From positions 1 to 33,247 of the forward strand of contig DHKB01000052.1 of assembly GCA_002407045.1 (NCBI GenBank): a DNA stretch of 33,247 nucleotides, written 5' to 3'. Source of the stretch: Candidatus Bruticola papionis (lineage in GTDB: Bacteria; Vulcanimicrobiota; Xenobia; Xenobiales; Xenobiaceae). How positions within the stretch are numbered: the first letter of the stretch is position 1; each line of letters starts with the position of its first letter. Below the pieces are notes generated by a model. That model was not told the origin of the DNA, did no database searches, and saw only the letters and a list, made by a program, of their open reading frames with translations. The position numbers and the translations under genes are program-made. This document shows, in pieces, positions 16,601 to 23,529 of the stretch.

Positions 16601-16829
16601 TGTAAATCGCCCCGAGTCTTGCTTCTATTCGTTGAATCTTGATAAGCAAATGCTCACCTTGCAAAAATTGATGTCACACGATTTGGAGCGTCACTGGCCG
16701 TCTTGGAAATATAAAATTGCTGAATTTCTCAACCAAGGATTAGATCTCAAAGCGGCTATCGCAAAAACCGTACAGCCAAGTATAGCTGAATGGTTAGAAA
16801 TGCGCTGGAATAAGGAGCATCCTCTATAG
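13659..16829 (+). CDS. Large tubulin-like protein (Tubulin_2-type)
   Basis: 1056 aa from GTG 13659, with GAGAGGA about eight bases upstream. The N-terminal 215 residues carry a tubulin/FtsZ-like nucleotide fold: VGLGNIGCQA (11-20) in the place of loop T1, EPGSGLFGSKALGRLAL (92-108) near T3, CCSLGGGTSSAHIDLAYLLR (141-160) in place of the T4 signature GGGTGSG, and ETTAANIYAGLIELNHWMD (186-204), a pattern seen in the bacterial large tubulin-like family. An acidic disordered insert (about 220-290) follows, then a mainly helical body with coiled-coil stretches (about 535-570) and a C-terminal helical region. Length agrees with the family. Function in this family is largely unknown; a cytoplasmic filament or scaffold is inferred. 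The third Gly of the T4 loop is replaced by Ser-Ser-Ala, which could affect GTP binding. Confidence 0.75.
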   Translation: MTQDQTKFFFVGLGNIGCQAVHKAVTTVAEAYSASVRGLLLDTAHASIESFTPSPLIKSVYLDTLKGTRAIQLRSQSKVLDSWLPNFPMTLEPGSGLFGSKALGRLALIINIVQIAKTFKEQVKELIAQSPTENEVQVIICCSLGGGTSSAHIDLAYLLRAQLENLAIKHKIIALFPYSKQLPESETTAANIYAGLIELNHWMDASTWHKFACDLDEVDKWEIPEDESKANKRDESTAEILAKLDIYLAENVRNVNPGLGKEHKEGEEAQSEGDTSKKLSGKVDLKESSAPVYDMVVFNSLEKFNDELENQMLSHTLVRLAYWYFEGPHLYNQLVQSLSDTQPKNDENEPSSLEIDSTNAKSQADNCNYADLHSYQVARPTQKILSVARNLSSQAVVAELYNLFFEKDLEQDKVRGLEMGKEFIKARNLDSLEVHQRYTKCWQQLENGLYDAASFIKNKLNELQQKPLYGAELVTYCQTFDAELQKLAEKCETQPDFFAALAKTTKDISDDFTIGIDNVISDTVNRQHNGIAMQSMLDEVNKQLSFSLSALHERTNNAKSEMIRLEEQKDKAIESLATFKPSLWQKMMRKVDFTPLEEAGQVITEYYNNVFVSYVGREEVNAFFNMINVCENTTKRLHKLRQFLDDSTSALKSTNRHLYKQILEDADEPLISSQEAVSYIASHASPPDLMLFVKALDQLTNFNLLDLPAHYSLQNWLSALRDVVAKLYPMHDPKTADEFLKQYPEEKLGKKLNTIGNTIASQFVYAAPFNLPNSSAQRQVFVAFDTCANELNGASPSGLSSCQQAEHLTQALQKANFSVPSKLIDEPNSETLDFVELTNGFTLADLEISEYKDAYLESLVRGSRAMQARKDVRLKSLLKVDSRTHLSVVILLASAFKFGVLQEREDPNSYDKELRLTSNKWMDLTSIRACLKVFADPVEALLFENNFYQELLKWRQQQMNSMGMNAWLKAMAPDAWGGEPFVNRPESCFYSLNLDKQMLTLQKLMSHDLERHWPSWKYKIAEFLNQGLDLKAAIAKTVQPSIAEWLEMRWNKEHPL

Positions 16830-16895
16830 AATGGAGGCGCCCTTACCCTTTTTTAGGGCAGGTCTGCTGCGGCAAGTTACGAACACAAAGCGGCT

Positions 16896-18299
16896 ATGAA
16901 GAACTTCCCTTTTTCTTTTAAAACTTTAGTTATCACCTTGGCTTCTGCCGCTTGTTTGGCCATTCCTAGCGCCGCTTGGGCCGAGGAACCTGTCCAGCCT
17001 ATAAGCAAAGGCCATGCTCTTTTCAATAGCATGCAAGAGCATATTATAAAAATTTCCGACCATATTAAGAGTACCGTAGTACATATCGAAGTACTCTCCA
17101 AAGTCGGCAACCAAAGGCGCAAAGCTACCGGAAGCGGTTTGATTTTATCTCCCGACGGTAAAATCGTAACCAATTATCACGTTATCGATAAAGCTCAGCT
17201 GATTACGGTCATCCTAGATGACAAGAGCAAATACACTGCCGAGATCATCCGCGACGACCAACAGACAGACTTAGCTTTCTTGAAAATTAAGCCTAACCGC
17301 GCTTTGCCTTACGCTCAGTTAGCTGACTCAGATAAAGTACAAGTCGGAGAATGGATTATCGCTGTAGGTAACCCTTACGGTTTTGACCGTACCGTCTCTT
17401 TCGGTATTGTCAGCGGAAAAGGGCGCTTCATTCCTGGAGCCGACAATGGCGTACCTCTTATTAACGACTTTATTCAAATTGACGCTTTAATCGATCCGGG
17501 CAACTCCGGCGGTCCCTTAGTCAATATGAATGGCGAAGTCGTCGGTATCAACTCTATCGGCGTCGGCCGCGGCCAAGGCTTTACTATTCCTTCCAATATA
17601 GTTAAAGACGTAGACAGTCGCCTTGAAGTTGAAGGCCATATTCAACGCGGTTGGCTGGGCGTATTTATGCAACCCTTTACTGAAGAATATGCTACTTTTA
17701 CTAAGCAACCAAACTTGCGCGGTCTCTTAGTCAGCGATACAGCCAAAGACAGCCCTGCTTATAAAGCAGGTTTGCGCAGCGGTGATGTTATCACCAAACT
17801 CAATGGCAAAACTGTCAATGCTGACAGCGACGAAGCCTTGAATCGTGTTAAATTAGAAGTTGCCCAGTTGCTGCCCAATGCCAAAGTGCCTATTGAATAT
17901 GTCCGCAATGGTAAAAAGCACGAAACTTCGGCAATTTTAGGTGTACAGCCTAACGTAACCACCAATGATATTGAAACTAGCTATGGCTTTATTGCTAACG
18001 AAATTACCGTAGCTTCCGAATTGGAGTATCGCCTCTTAGATCGTGACGGTATGCTCGTTTCCAAAGTTGAAAAAGGTTCTGCAGCAGCCAACGCCAGTCT
18101 CTCAGTGGGTGACGTTATTACTAAAATAAACGATAAGCCCATTCACAATGCTAAGGATCTGAAAGACGCCTTAAATAATGTCAAAAATGACAAGCACTTC
18201 TTGATTACCGCCAAACGCGGCTTAATCAAAGTATTTTGCCTTATCGACACCTCTACTTATGGTATCGCTGCTCCTACCGAAACTGACAAAGAAAAATAA
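16896..18299 (+). CDS. HtrA/DegP-type serine protease with two PDZ domains
   Basis: Periplasmic quality-control protease of 467 aa. Signal peptide 1-29 (cleavage after AWA), trypsin-like domain (about 55-225) with the complete triad H95 (TNYHVID), D125 (QQTDLAFLKI) and S204 (DPGNSGGP), PDZ1 (about 235-345, RGWLGVFMQPFTEEYA then SPAYKAGLRSGDVITKLNGK) and PDZ2 (about 365-455, SAAANASLSVGDVITKINDK). Two PDZ domains match the DegP/DegQ layout. It starts 66 bases after the tubulin-like gene; a small GCCCT/AGGGC hairpin (16839-16859) lies between, too weak to be sure of termination, so the two may be co-transcribed. The ribosome binding site is poor. A strong terminator follows. Confidence 0.95.
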   Translation: MKNFPFSFKTLVITLASAACLAIPSAAWAEEPVQPISKGHALFNSMQEHIIKISDHIKSTVVHIEVLSKVGNQRRKATGSGLILSPDGKIVTNYHVIDKAQLITVILDDKSKYTAEIIRDDQQTDLAFLKIKPNRALPYAQLADSDKVQVGEWIIAVGNPYGFDRTVSFGIVSGKGRFIPGADNGVPLINDFIQIDALIDPGNSGGPLVNMNGEVVGINSIGVGRGQGFTIPSNIVKDVDSRLEVEGHIQRGWLGVFMQPFTEEYATFTKQPNLRGLLVSDTAKDSPAYKAGLRSGDVITKLNGKTVNADSDEALNRVKLEVAQLLPNAKVPIEYVRNGKKHETSAILGVQPNVTTNDIETSYGFIANEITVASELEYRLLDRDGMLVSKVEKGSAAANASLSVGDVITKINDKPIHNAKDLKDALNNVKNDKHFLITAKRGLIKVFCLIDTSTYGIAAPTETDKEK

Positions 18300-18333
18300 T
18301 CGCTTAATTTTTTAGTTTTTTTCGTCAGTATAG

Positions 18334-18377
18334 AAAAAGCAGTCTGTTTTCAATTACTAAAAACAGACTGCTTTTTT
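18334..18377 (+). terminator. Terminator after the HtrA gene
   Basis: A perfect 17-bp inverted repeat AAAAAGCAGTCTGTTTT (18334-18350) and AAAACAGACTGCTTTTT (18360-18376) with a 9-base loop and T-run. The symmetrical A/T flanks could also terminate in reverse. Confidence 0.85.
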
Positions 18378-18424
18378 GCTTTATTTTTTAGCCAAAGCGC
18401 AGCAAGCGCAAGAATGACTTCCTA

Positions 18425-18482
18425 AGAAAAAAAAAAGCCTCTCGCTTTTCTCCTTAGGTGGAGCTATTCAGCGAGAGGCTTT
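18425..18482 (-). terminator. Terminator of ygeW
   Basis: AAAGCCTCTCGCT (18434-18446) and AGCGAGAGGCTTT (18470-18482) form a perfect 13-bp stem; on the minus strand it runs into a T-tract (complement of the A-run 18427-18436). Confidence 0.85.
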
Positions 18483-18515
18483 AGCCTAAATTGTCAGGCG
18501 ACTAATTCGCAAGAA

Positions 18516-19724
18516 CTAGCGTACAATGCGACGCTCTCTGTCGCGCTCGAGGAGCTGAACGAGAGTGTTGACGGGGTTCTGGAAGCGGGTGAGCAAGATC
18601 ATAGCAGCAATGACGAAAGGCTTGTGGGCAGCTTCGGCATAGGTGTCTAAGCGATAGCGCTCAAATACGGAAGCGGCGCATTCGCCTTCTTTGCAGCTGA
18701 CACCGCTGATGTCGGCGGGCAAGCAGTGGCAGTAGAGAGCCTTACCATTGCGGGTAAGTTTCATCATCTCTTCAGTGCATTCCCAATCTTTGTGGGTAGC
18801 GTTGTGGGCCAAAGCTCTTTCTTCGAGGGCCTTAAGCTCGGAAGCGCGGCCGGAACGAAGCAACTCGGTGCGCTCTTGCATTACAGTGAAGGGAGCCCAG
18901 CTCTTAGGATAGACGATGTCGGCATTTTCGAAAGCTTCTTCCATGGAGTGGGTGATGTTGAAGCTGCCACCGGTCTCCTGGGAGAACTTGCGGGCGGCTT
19001 CGACGGGCTCGTCTAACAAATCGTAACCTTCGGGGTAAGCCAAGCTTACATCCATACCGAAGCGGCTCATCAAACCGATGATACCCTGAGGAACGGAGAG
19101 GGGCTTGCCATAGCTGGGAGAGTAGGCCCAAGTCATGGCTACTTTCTTACCACGCAAGTTCTCTACGCCACCGAAGCGCTCGATGATGTGACTCAAGTCG
19201 GCCAAAGCCTGGGTGGGGTGGTCGAGGTCGCACTGTAAGTTGACTACGGAAGTACGGTTAGGCAAAATGCCGTGCTCGTAGCTTTCCTGAATGGAATCAG
19301 ACATTTCTTTCTGATAGCGGTGACCTTCGCCAATGAACATGTCATCACGAATACCGATAACTTCGGTCAAGAAAGAAATCATGGTAGCGGTCTCGCGAAC
19401 GGTCTCACCATGAGCGATCTGAGAGGTGCTTTCGTCGAGTTCTTCAGTACCCAAGCCGAGCATGTTACAAGCGGACTTGAAGGAGTAGCGGGTACGGGTG
19501 GACTTGTCGCGGAAGATGGACAGACCTAATCCGGTATCGAAAACTTTTACGGACTTACCGGCGCGATTTAAGCGCTGCAAAGCTTCAGCCACTAAAAGAA
19601 CGGCGTTGATGGTCTCTTTGGGATAGCGCCAAGTAATAAAGAAGCTGTCGTTGTAAAGATCAGTAGGGTTAGCTTCTAATTCGTTGATAATTTTTTTTAC
19701 TCTGTCGAGGTTGATGTCGGCCAC
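18516..19724 (-). CDS. ygeW: Knotted carbamoyltransferase, YgeW type
   Basis: Cytoplasmic transcarbamylase-family enzyme, 402 aa, from GTG 19724 (GGAG ten bases upstream). The carbamoyl-phosphate site STRTR (75-79), the DHPTQ motif (168-172) and HCLPAD (333-338) are intact, and the sequence pattern around them (SIFRDKSTRTRYSFKSA, LQCDLDHPTQALADLSH) matches the YgeW group rather than OTCase or ATCase. The true acceptor substrate of YgeW is not established; in enterics it sits in a purine/allantoin-related cluster, which is absent here. GC content is visibly higher than in neighbours (for example 37 of 60 bases G or C at 18961-19020, against 26 of 60 at 20461-20520), which suggests strong codon selection for high expression or transfer. 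It ends at the terminator 18425-18482. Confidence 0.93.
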   Translation of the reverse strand: MADINLDRVKKIINELEANPTDLYNDSFFITWRYPKETINAVLLVAEALQRLNRAGKSVKVFDTGLGLSIFRDKSTRTRYSFKSACNMLGLGTEELDESTSQIAHGETVRETATMISFLTEVIGIRDDMFIGEGHRYQKEMSDSIQESYEHGILPNRTSVVNLQCDLDHPTQALADLSHIIERFGGVENLRGKKVAMTWAYSPSYGKPLSVPQGIIGLMSRFGMDVSLAYPEGYDLLDEPVEAARKFSQETGGSFNITHSMEEAFENADIVYPKSWAPFTVMQERTELLRSGRASELKALEERALAHNATHKDWECTEEMMKLTRNGKALYCHCLPADISGVSCKEGECAASVFERYRLDTYAEAAHKPFVIAAMILLTRFQNPVNTLVQLLERDRERRIVR

Positions 19725-19827
19725 AGTATATACACTCCAAAAAAAATGGTTAAAAAACTGGCACTGTTTTAGACAATGTCATTTTTTATCCTGCACACAA
19801 TAAAGGGAATATTGTGCATTTTGCTGC

Positions 19828-19937
19828 TAAACTGCAGAAGTTTTCGTTATATTTATAAAAAACATATCGCAGCTCATTACAAGCTCGATTGAGCAGAACG
19901 CCCTAACTTGTACAGGCTGCCTCTGCTCATTTTTTTT
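19828..19937 (+). ncRNA. Candidate small RNA ending in an orphan plus-strand terminator
   Basis: TGAGCAGA (19890-19897) and TCTGCTCA (19922-19929) form an 8-bp stem followed by eight T (19930-19937). This terminator acts only on the plus strand, yet no plus-strand gene lies between it and the previous terminator at 18334-18377. An extended -10-like TGCTAAACT (19825-19833) lies about 60 bases upstream, without a good -35, giving a possible transcript of about 95 bases antisense to the ygeW 5' region. Alternatively it blocks antisense transcription into the amylase gene. Confidence 0.25.
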
Positions 19938-21845
19938 CTAGACTTCTTCAATCCAAATTTCCGCGCCTATTTGCTTAGGAATAACAGACAGCATACCATT
20001 TTTAACCACAGCAGTTGAATTGTAAATTACTCCCCTAAAGAGTGTACCTTCAGGTAAAGCGGCTGCTTTCACAGAAATAGCTGTATATTGAGCCGTACTC
20101 GATGCACTATTTTCAATTTGTTTGTCTTCCTTGGTAATAGCGCAAATAGCTCGAGGGCCTTGGCCTTCACGCATAAAAGCTAAGCTGCCGTCTTGAGCAT
20201 AAAGCCATTGCAAACCGCCACGGCGTAAACATTCCGTTTTTTTACGCGCAGCACACAATTTTTTCATAATTTGCAACATTCGGTTATTCCATTGGCTTCT
20301 GTCCCAAATCATTGGGCGGCGATTGTCTGGGTCTAGGCCACCTTCCATGCCGATCTCATCACCATAGTAAATGCAAGGCACTCCCTGGTAAGCGAACATA
20401 AAGATATAAAGAGCAGATGCTTTTGTAGATTTGCCTTGATTGAAAGTTCTAACGCGCGGCAAATCGTGGCTGCCCAACAAATTAAGCATATTGAGAGCGT
20501 TTTTCTCAGGAATGGCAGCTCGGAAGCTTTGCATTTGTTCCACAAGATCCAAATCGGCCAGAGGTGCTTTATCGCCCCAACCTTTGCCTTTAAAAGCTTC
20601 AAAGTCAAAACCAGCCATCCACTGATTCATGGGCATACAAAAAGCTCGGTAATTCATGGAAGCATCAAATTCGTCGCCTTGTTGATAATCGCTCGGATCA
20701 AAAAATTGCTCGCCCAAAAGCCAAGTTTGCGGAGCTTCTTCTTTGACTGCTTGTCTCATTTCCCGGCCTATCTCATGACCTAATTGATCCATTTTTTGTC
20801 TAGCTAGCATATTAGCCACGTCTAAACGCCAACCGTCTATGGAATAAGGTTCGCGCAACCAACGACGCATAATAGAATCGGCATCACCATACATACGCCG
20901 ACGCAATTCCTGAGAGCGATAATTTAAGCGTGGCAAAGTGCTTACTCCCAGCCACATTTCATATTGGTCAGGATTGTCATTATAGAAGGTAAAGAAAGAG
21001 TACTCCGGAGCGTTTTTATCTTGCCTGGCTTTTTTAAACCATTCATTATGATCGCCGCAATGGTTGGGCACTAAATCGAGCACCAAGCGCATATGTCTAT
21101 CTTTAGTTGCTTGACGCAATTGAGCTAAAGCTTTGTTGCCGCCAAAGTGCGGGTCCACATTGTAATAATCAGCTACATCATATTTATGATTGCTGGGAGA
21201 AGTAAAAATAGGCGTCAAGTACAGAGCATCTACGCCTAATTCACGTAAATAATCTAATTTGGAAGTAATGCCGGGCAAATCTCCACCGTAAAAAGAGCAA
21301 TTACCAGAAGATTTGTCGACAGGATCGTCCCAAGCGAAGGCTCTGGCAGTTTTACCAGCCAAAGTATACTCTCCGTCTTTAACATTGGTAGAGCTATCGC
21401 CGCAGCAGAAACGCTCTGGGAAAATTTGATAAAAGATTGAGTCTTGCACCCACTCAGGAGGCTCGTTTACCAAAGAGACCTTAAAGTCATCTCTATCTAA
21501 AGGAGTAAAAGAGCATAAGCCTTTGGCATTAAAATAAAGGTTACCCTTAGCCCTGACACAGCAAAAACGATAGTGCAATAAGGGCACGCCTACTTCTACA
21601 TAAGCTTCCCACCACTCCCAACTATTATCGCAGCGTTTAGCTAATTCCGCCCCTTCGCTCTGTAGCTTACGAGTAGCTTCTATAAAGCATTCTTCTCCTT
21701 CCGGAGCCGTACGCACATAAACATTTTCAATAGCCAATTCTTTACTTAAGCGCAAACGAAGAAGCAAACGGTTGCTGCCATTAAGCCTACAGCAATAGGG
21801 CGGAATTGCAGCATGAAAAATTGAGGCAGAAACAAAGCTATACAT
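19938..21845 (-). CDS. GH13 alpha-amylase family glycosidase (neopullulanase/maltodextrin glucosidase-like)
   Basis: Cytoplasmic alpha-glucan hydrolase, 635 aa, no signal peptide. Residues 1-120 form an N-terminal beta domain of the CBM34 kind, then the (beta/alpha)8 barrel begins at DSIFYQIFPERF (135-146). Conserved GH13 regions are present: DLVPNH (257-262), GWRLDVANM with nucleophile D342, LLGEQF with acid/base E379, and LLGSHDLPR with D461. The C-terminal beta domain is about 545-635. The FYGGDLPGI segment (185-193) is typical of the neopullulanase, cyclomaltodextrinase and MalZ group, which act on imported maltodextrins or glycogen fragments. AAAGG lies nine bases before ATG 21845. There is no sugar transporter next to it; a MalG-like permease lies 6 kb away at 27631-28482, a link that is only suggestive. 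Confidence 0.93.
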   Translation of the reverse strand: MYSFVSASIFHAAIPPYCCRLNGSNRLLLRLRLSKELAIENVYVRTAPEGEECFIEATRKLQSEGAELAKRCDNSWEWWEAYVEVGVPLLHYRFCCVRAKGNLYFNAKGLCSFTPLDRDDFKVSLVNEPPEWVQDSIFYQIFPERFCCGDSSTNVKDGEYTLAGKTARAFAWDDPVDKSSGNCSFYGGDLPGITSKLDYLRELGVDALYLTPIFTSPSNHKYDVADYYNVDPHFGGNKALAQLRQATKDRHMRLVLDLVPNHCGDHNEWFKKARQDKNAPEYSFFTFYNDNPDQYEMWLGVSTLPRLNYRSQELRRRMYGDADSIMRRWLREPYSIDGWRLDVANMLARQKMDQLGHEIGREMRQAVKEEAPQTWLLGEQFFDPSDYQQGDEFDASMNYRAFCMPMNQWMAGFDFEAFKGKGWGDKAPLADLDLVEQMQSFRAAIPEKNALNMLNLLGSHDLPRVRTFNQGKSTKASALYIFMFAYQGVPCIYYGDEIGMEGGLDPDNRRPMIWDRSQWNNRMLQIMKKLCAARKKTECLRRGGLQWLYAQDGSLAFMREGQGPRAICAITKEDKQIENSASSTAQYTAISVKAAALPEGTLFRGVIYNSTAVVKNGMLSVIPKQIGAEIWIEEV

Positions 21846-22072
21846 GGAGTAGACCTTTCAACAATGCGAAAACTTAATAGAGCGATATGCCGCCAACATA
21901 TTCAAGAAGAGCCTGCCTATTCCGCCTTAGGATCAACTATCCACACGTTTTCTTAATGTTGCCAAAGGCTTACCAAAGTTGTTCTATGGCTAATTAAGCA
22001 GGGAAACACAAGAGAACGGCGACTCCTAAATGACTAGGAATTTACGAAGATCGAGCGAACCTCTCAGAGCTT

Positions 22073-23185
22073 ATGAGCGTCCCGGAAATAAGACGATATA
22101 CAATTACCAAAGTTGCCCCAGAGCGTGCCTTTGAAGCCTGGACAGAACCGGAGCATTTGTCTCGTTGGTTCTGCGATAAGGTTGTAGGTTGGCCCGGCTA
22201 TGGTGGTACCTTAACTATGACTTGGGAGAAGTTTGGCTTCAGCATAGACTATTATTTGCCAACCATTATTCCGCCCAAAAAAGTAGTTATGAAGTCGCTT
22301 ATTCCCGGCTTAGGTACACAGACGCTCAATATTTCCATTCGTTCCTATGGTAATGGTTGCCGTGTGGAAATAGTCGAAACTGGCCCAGGTGCCGAAGGAC
22401 AAGCCGGAGCTGGCGACGCCAAGTCTGGCTGGGAAATGTCTTTGGCCTTATTTAAAACCTACGTCGAGAACTTTTGGAATAAAAATCGACGCACTTTTTT
22501 TGCCATTATTACCGCTCCCTACGAAAACAGCCGCCTTATGCACTATTACAAAGACGAAGACGGTCTGACTAAGTGGTTGGCCAAGTCAGGTTCTATTGGC
22601 GAGCCTGGTACTCCAGTAAGCTTGAAGCTAAAAAACGGCATGAATCTTACAGGAAAAGTAATGGCTGTGACTAGCCATGAGCTTTTGGTCACCTGGCGAG
22701 AGATTACTGGTTTTATAGAATTTAAGTCTTTCACAGGCAGCGCCGAACGCACTGCCATTTTGGTGCGCGGTTCTACTTATGGCGATACTATCAGCGACGA
22801 AAAATTGGCCGAGATCAACCGCTTTATGGAACAAGCTGTCAGCGTGCTTCATATTATCTTAAAAGCTGAGGAAGAAGCACGCCAAACTATCGCTGCCCGC
22901 AAGGCGGCCAAAGAAGCTGAACGCCAAGCCAAAATGCAAGCCGAAGCTCAAGCGGCAGCCCTAGCAGCAGCCCAAGAAATTTTACAAGCTGGCAATAGCG
23001 AAGATGAGCTCTTGCGCATGACTCGCGAAGCCGAAGAACAAGCAGCCAAAATAAAAGAAGAGCTCATCCAGAGCGCCGATTCTTTTGATGAAAGCGAGCT
23101 GCCACCACCTCCGCTTGAGCCCGAAGACGAAGAGCCGGATCCTGTGCCCAATCCCGGCGAAGAACTAGACGATCAAGACGATTGA
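22073..23185 (+). CDS. Tandem SRPBCC (AHSA1-like) protein with helical and acidic tail
   Basis: 370 aa, cytoplasmic. Residues 1-138 are an AHSA1-type START-like domain: the opening RRYTITKVAPERAFEAWTEPEHLSRWFC matches the family pattern (VYRAWTEPELLARWF). Residues 142-262 look like a second, diverged copy beginning FFAIITAPYENSRLMHYYKDEDGLTKWLA. Residues 263-335 are an Ala/Glu/Lys/Gln-rich single helix or coiled coil (EAERQAKMQAEAQAAALAAA), and 337-370 a Pro/Glu/Asp-rich disordered tail ending LDDQDD. AHSA1 domains bind hydrophobic ligands or activate Hsp90-like chaperones; function here is unknown. The ATG at 22073 has no clear ribosome binding site. Terminator follows at 23220-23258. Confidence 0.8.
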   Translation: MSVPEIRRYTITKVAPERAFEAWTEPEHLSRWFCDKVVGWPGYGGTLTMTWEKFGFSIDYYLPTIIPPKKVVMKSLIPGLGTQTLNISIRSYGNGCRVEIVETGPGAEGQAGAGDAKSGWEMSLALFKTYVENFWNKNRRTFFAIITAPYENSRLMHYYKDEDGLTKWLAKSGSIGEPGTPVSLKLKNGMNLTGKVMAVTSHELLVTWREITGFIEFKSFTGSAERTAILVRGSTYGDTISDEKLAEINRFMEQAVSVLHIILKAEEEARQTIAARKAAKEAERQAKMQAEAQAAALAAAQEILQAGNSEDELLRMTREAEEQAAKIKEELIQSADSFDESELPPPPLEPEDEEPDPVPNPGEELDDQDD

Positions 23186-23219
23186 GCTTTTCATTAAGCC
23201 ACAAATATGGCCCACTGCC

Positions 23220-23258
23220 AAGCCGCTCCGAATTAATTAGAAGTCTGAGCGGCTTTTT
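23220..23258 (+). terminator. Terminator after the SRPBCC gene
   Basis: AAGCCGCTC (23220-23228) and GAGCGGCTT (23247-23255) form a perfect 9-bp stem with an 18-base loop, followed by TTT. Confidence 0.75.
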
Positions 23259-23529
23259 GTTTGCACGCCGGGATTTTTTCCTTATCCGGCTTATAGCCCA
23301 AAGCGCCAAAATTTTCAGCCACTACTAGCTGCCTGGCGGGCAGCGAAAAATGGACGCCCAGCGCCAACTAGCGCATTAACATTTTTGTCACATGGCGGCA
23401 ATTTGTACTTAACAGTGCCACCCAATTTTTTTCACTTTTGTCTGCCATACTCTAAGTACAAAGGTTGACATCTCCCCAAACCAAAGCTGTCGGCCTGAGT
23501 ACGAGTAAAAGGAAAGGGCCGACTGATAT
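23259..23529. other. Hairpin-rich gap before the metallopeptidase gene
   Basis: No gene seen. A GCCGGGAT/ATCCGGC hairpin with one bulge (about 23269-23291), a GCTGCC/GGCAGC hairpin (23329-23344) that competes with a TGGC-GGGC/GCCC-GCCA pairing (23334-23367), and a perfect GTCGGCC (23489-23495)/GGCCGAC (23517-23523) hairpin whose loop carries the likely ribosome binding site GGAAAG. A TTGACA box is at 23464-23469 but has no matching -10. Confidence 0.45.
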
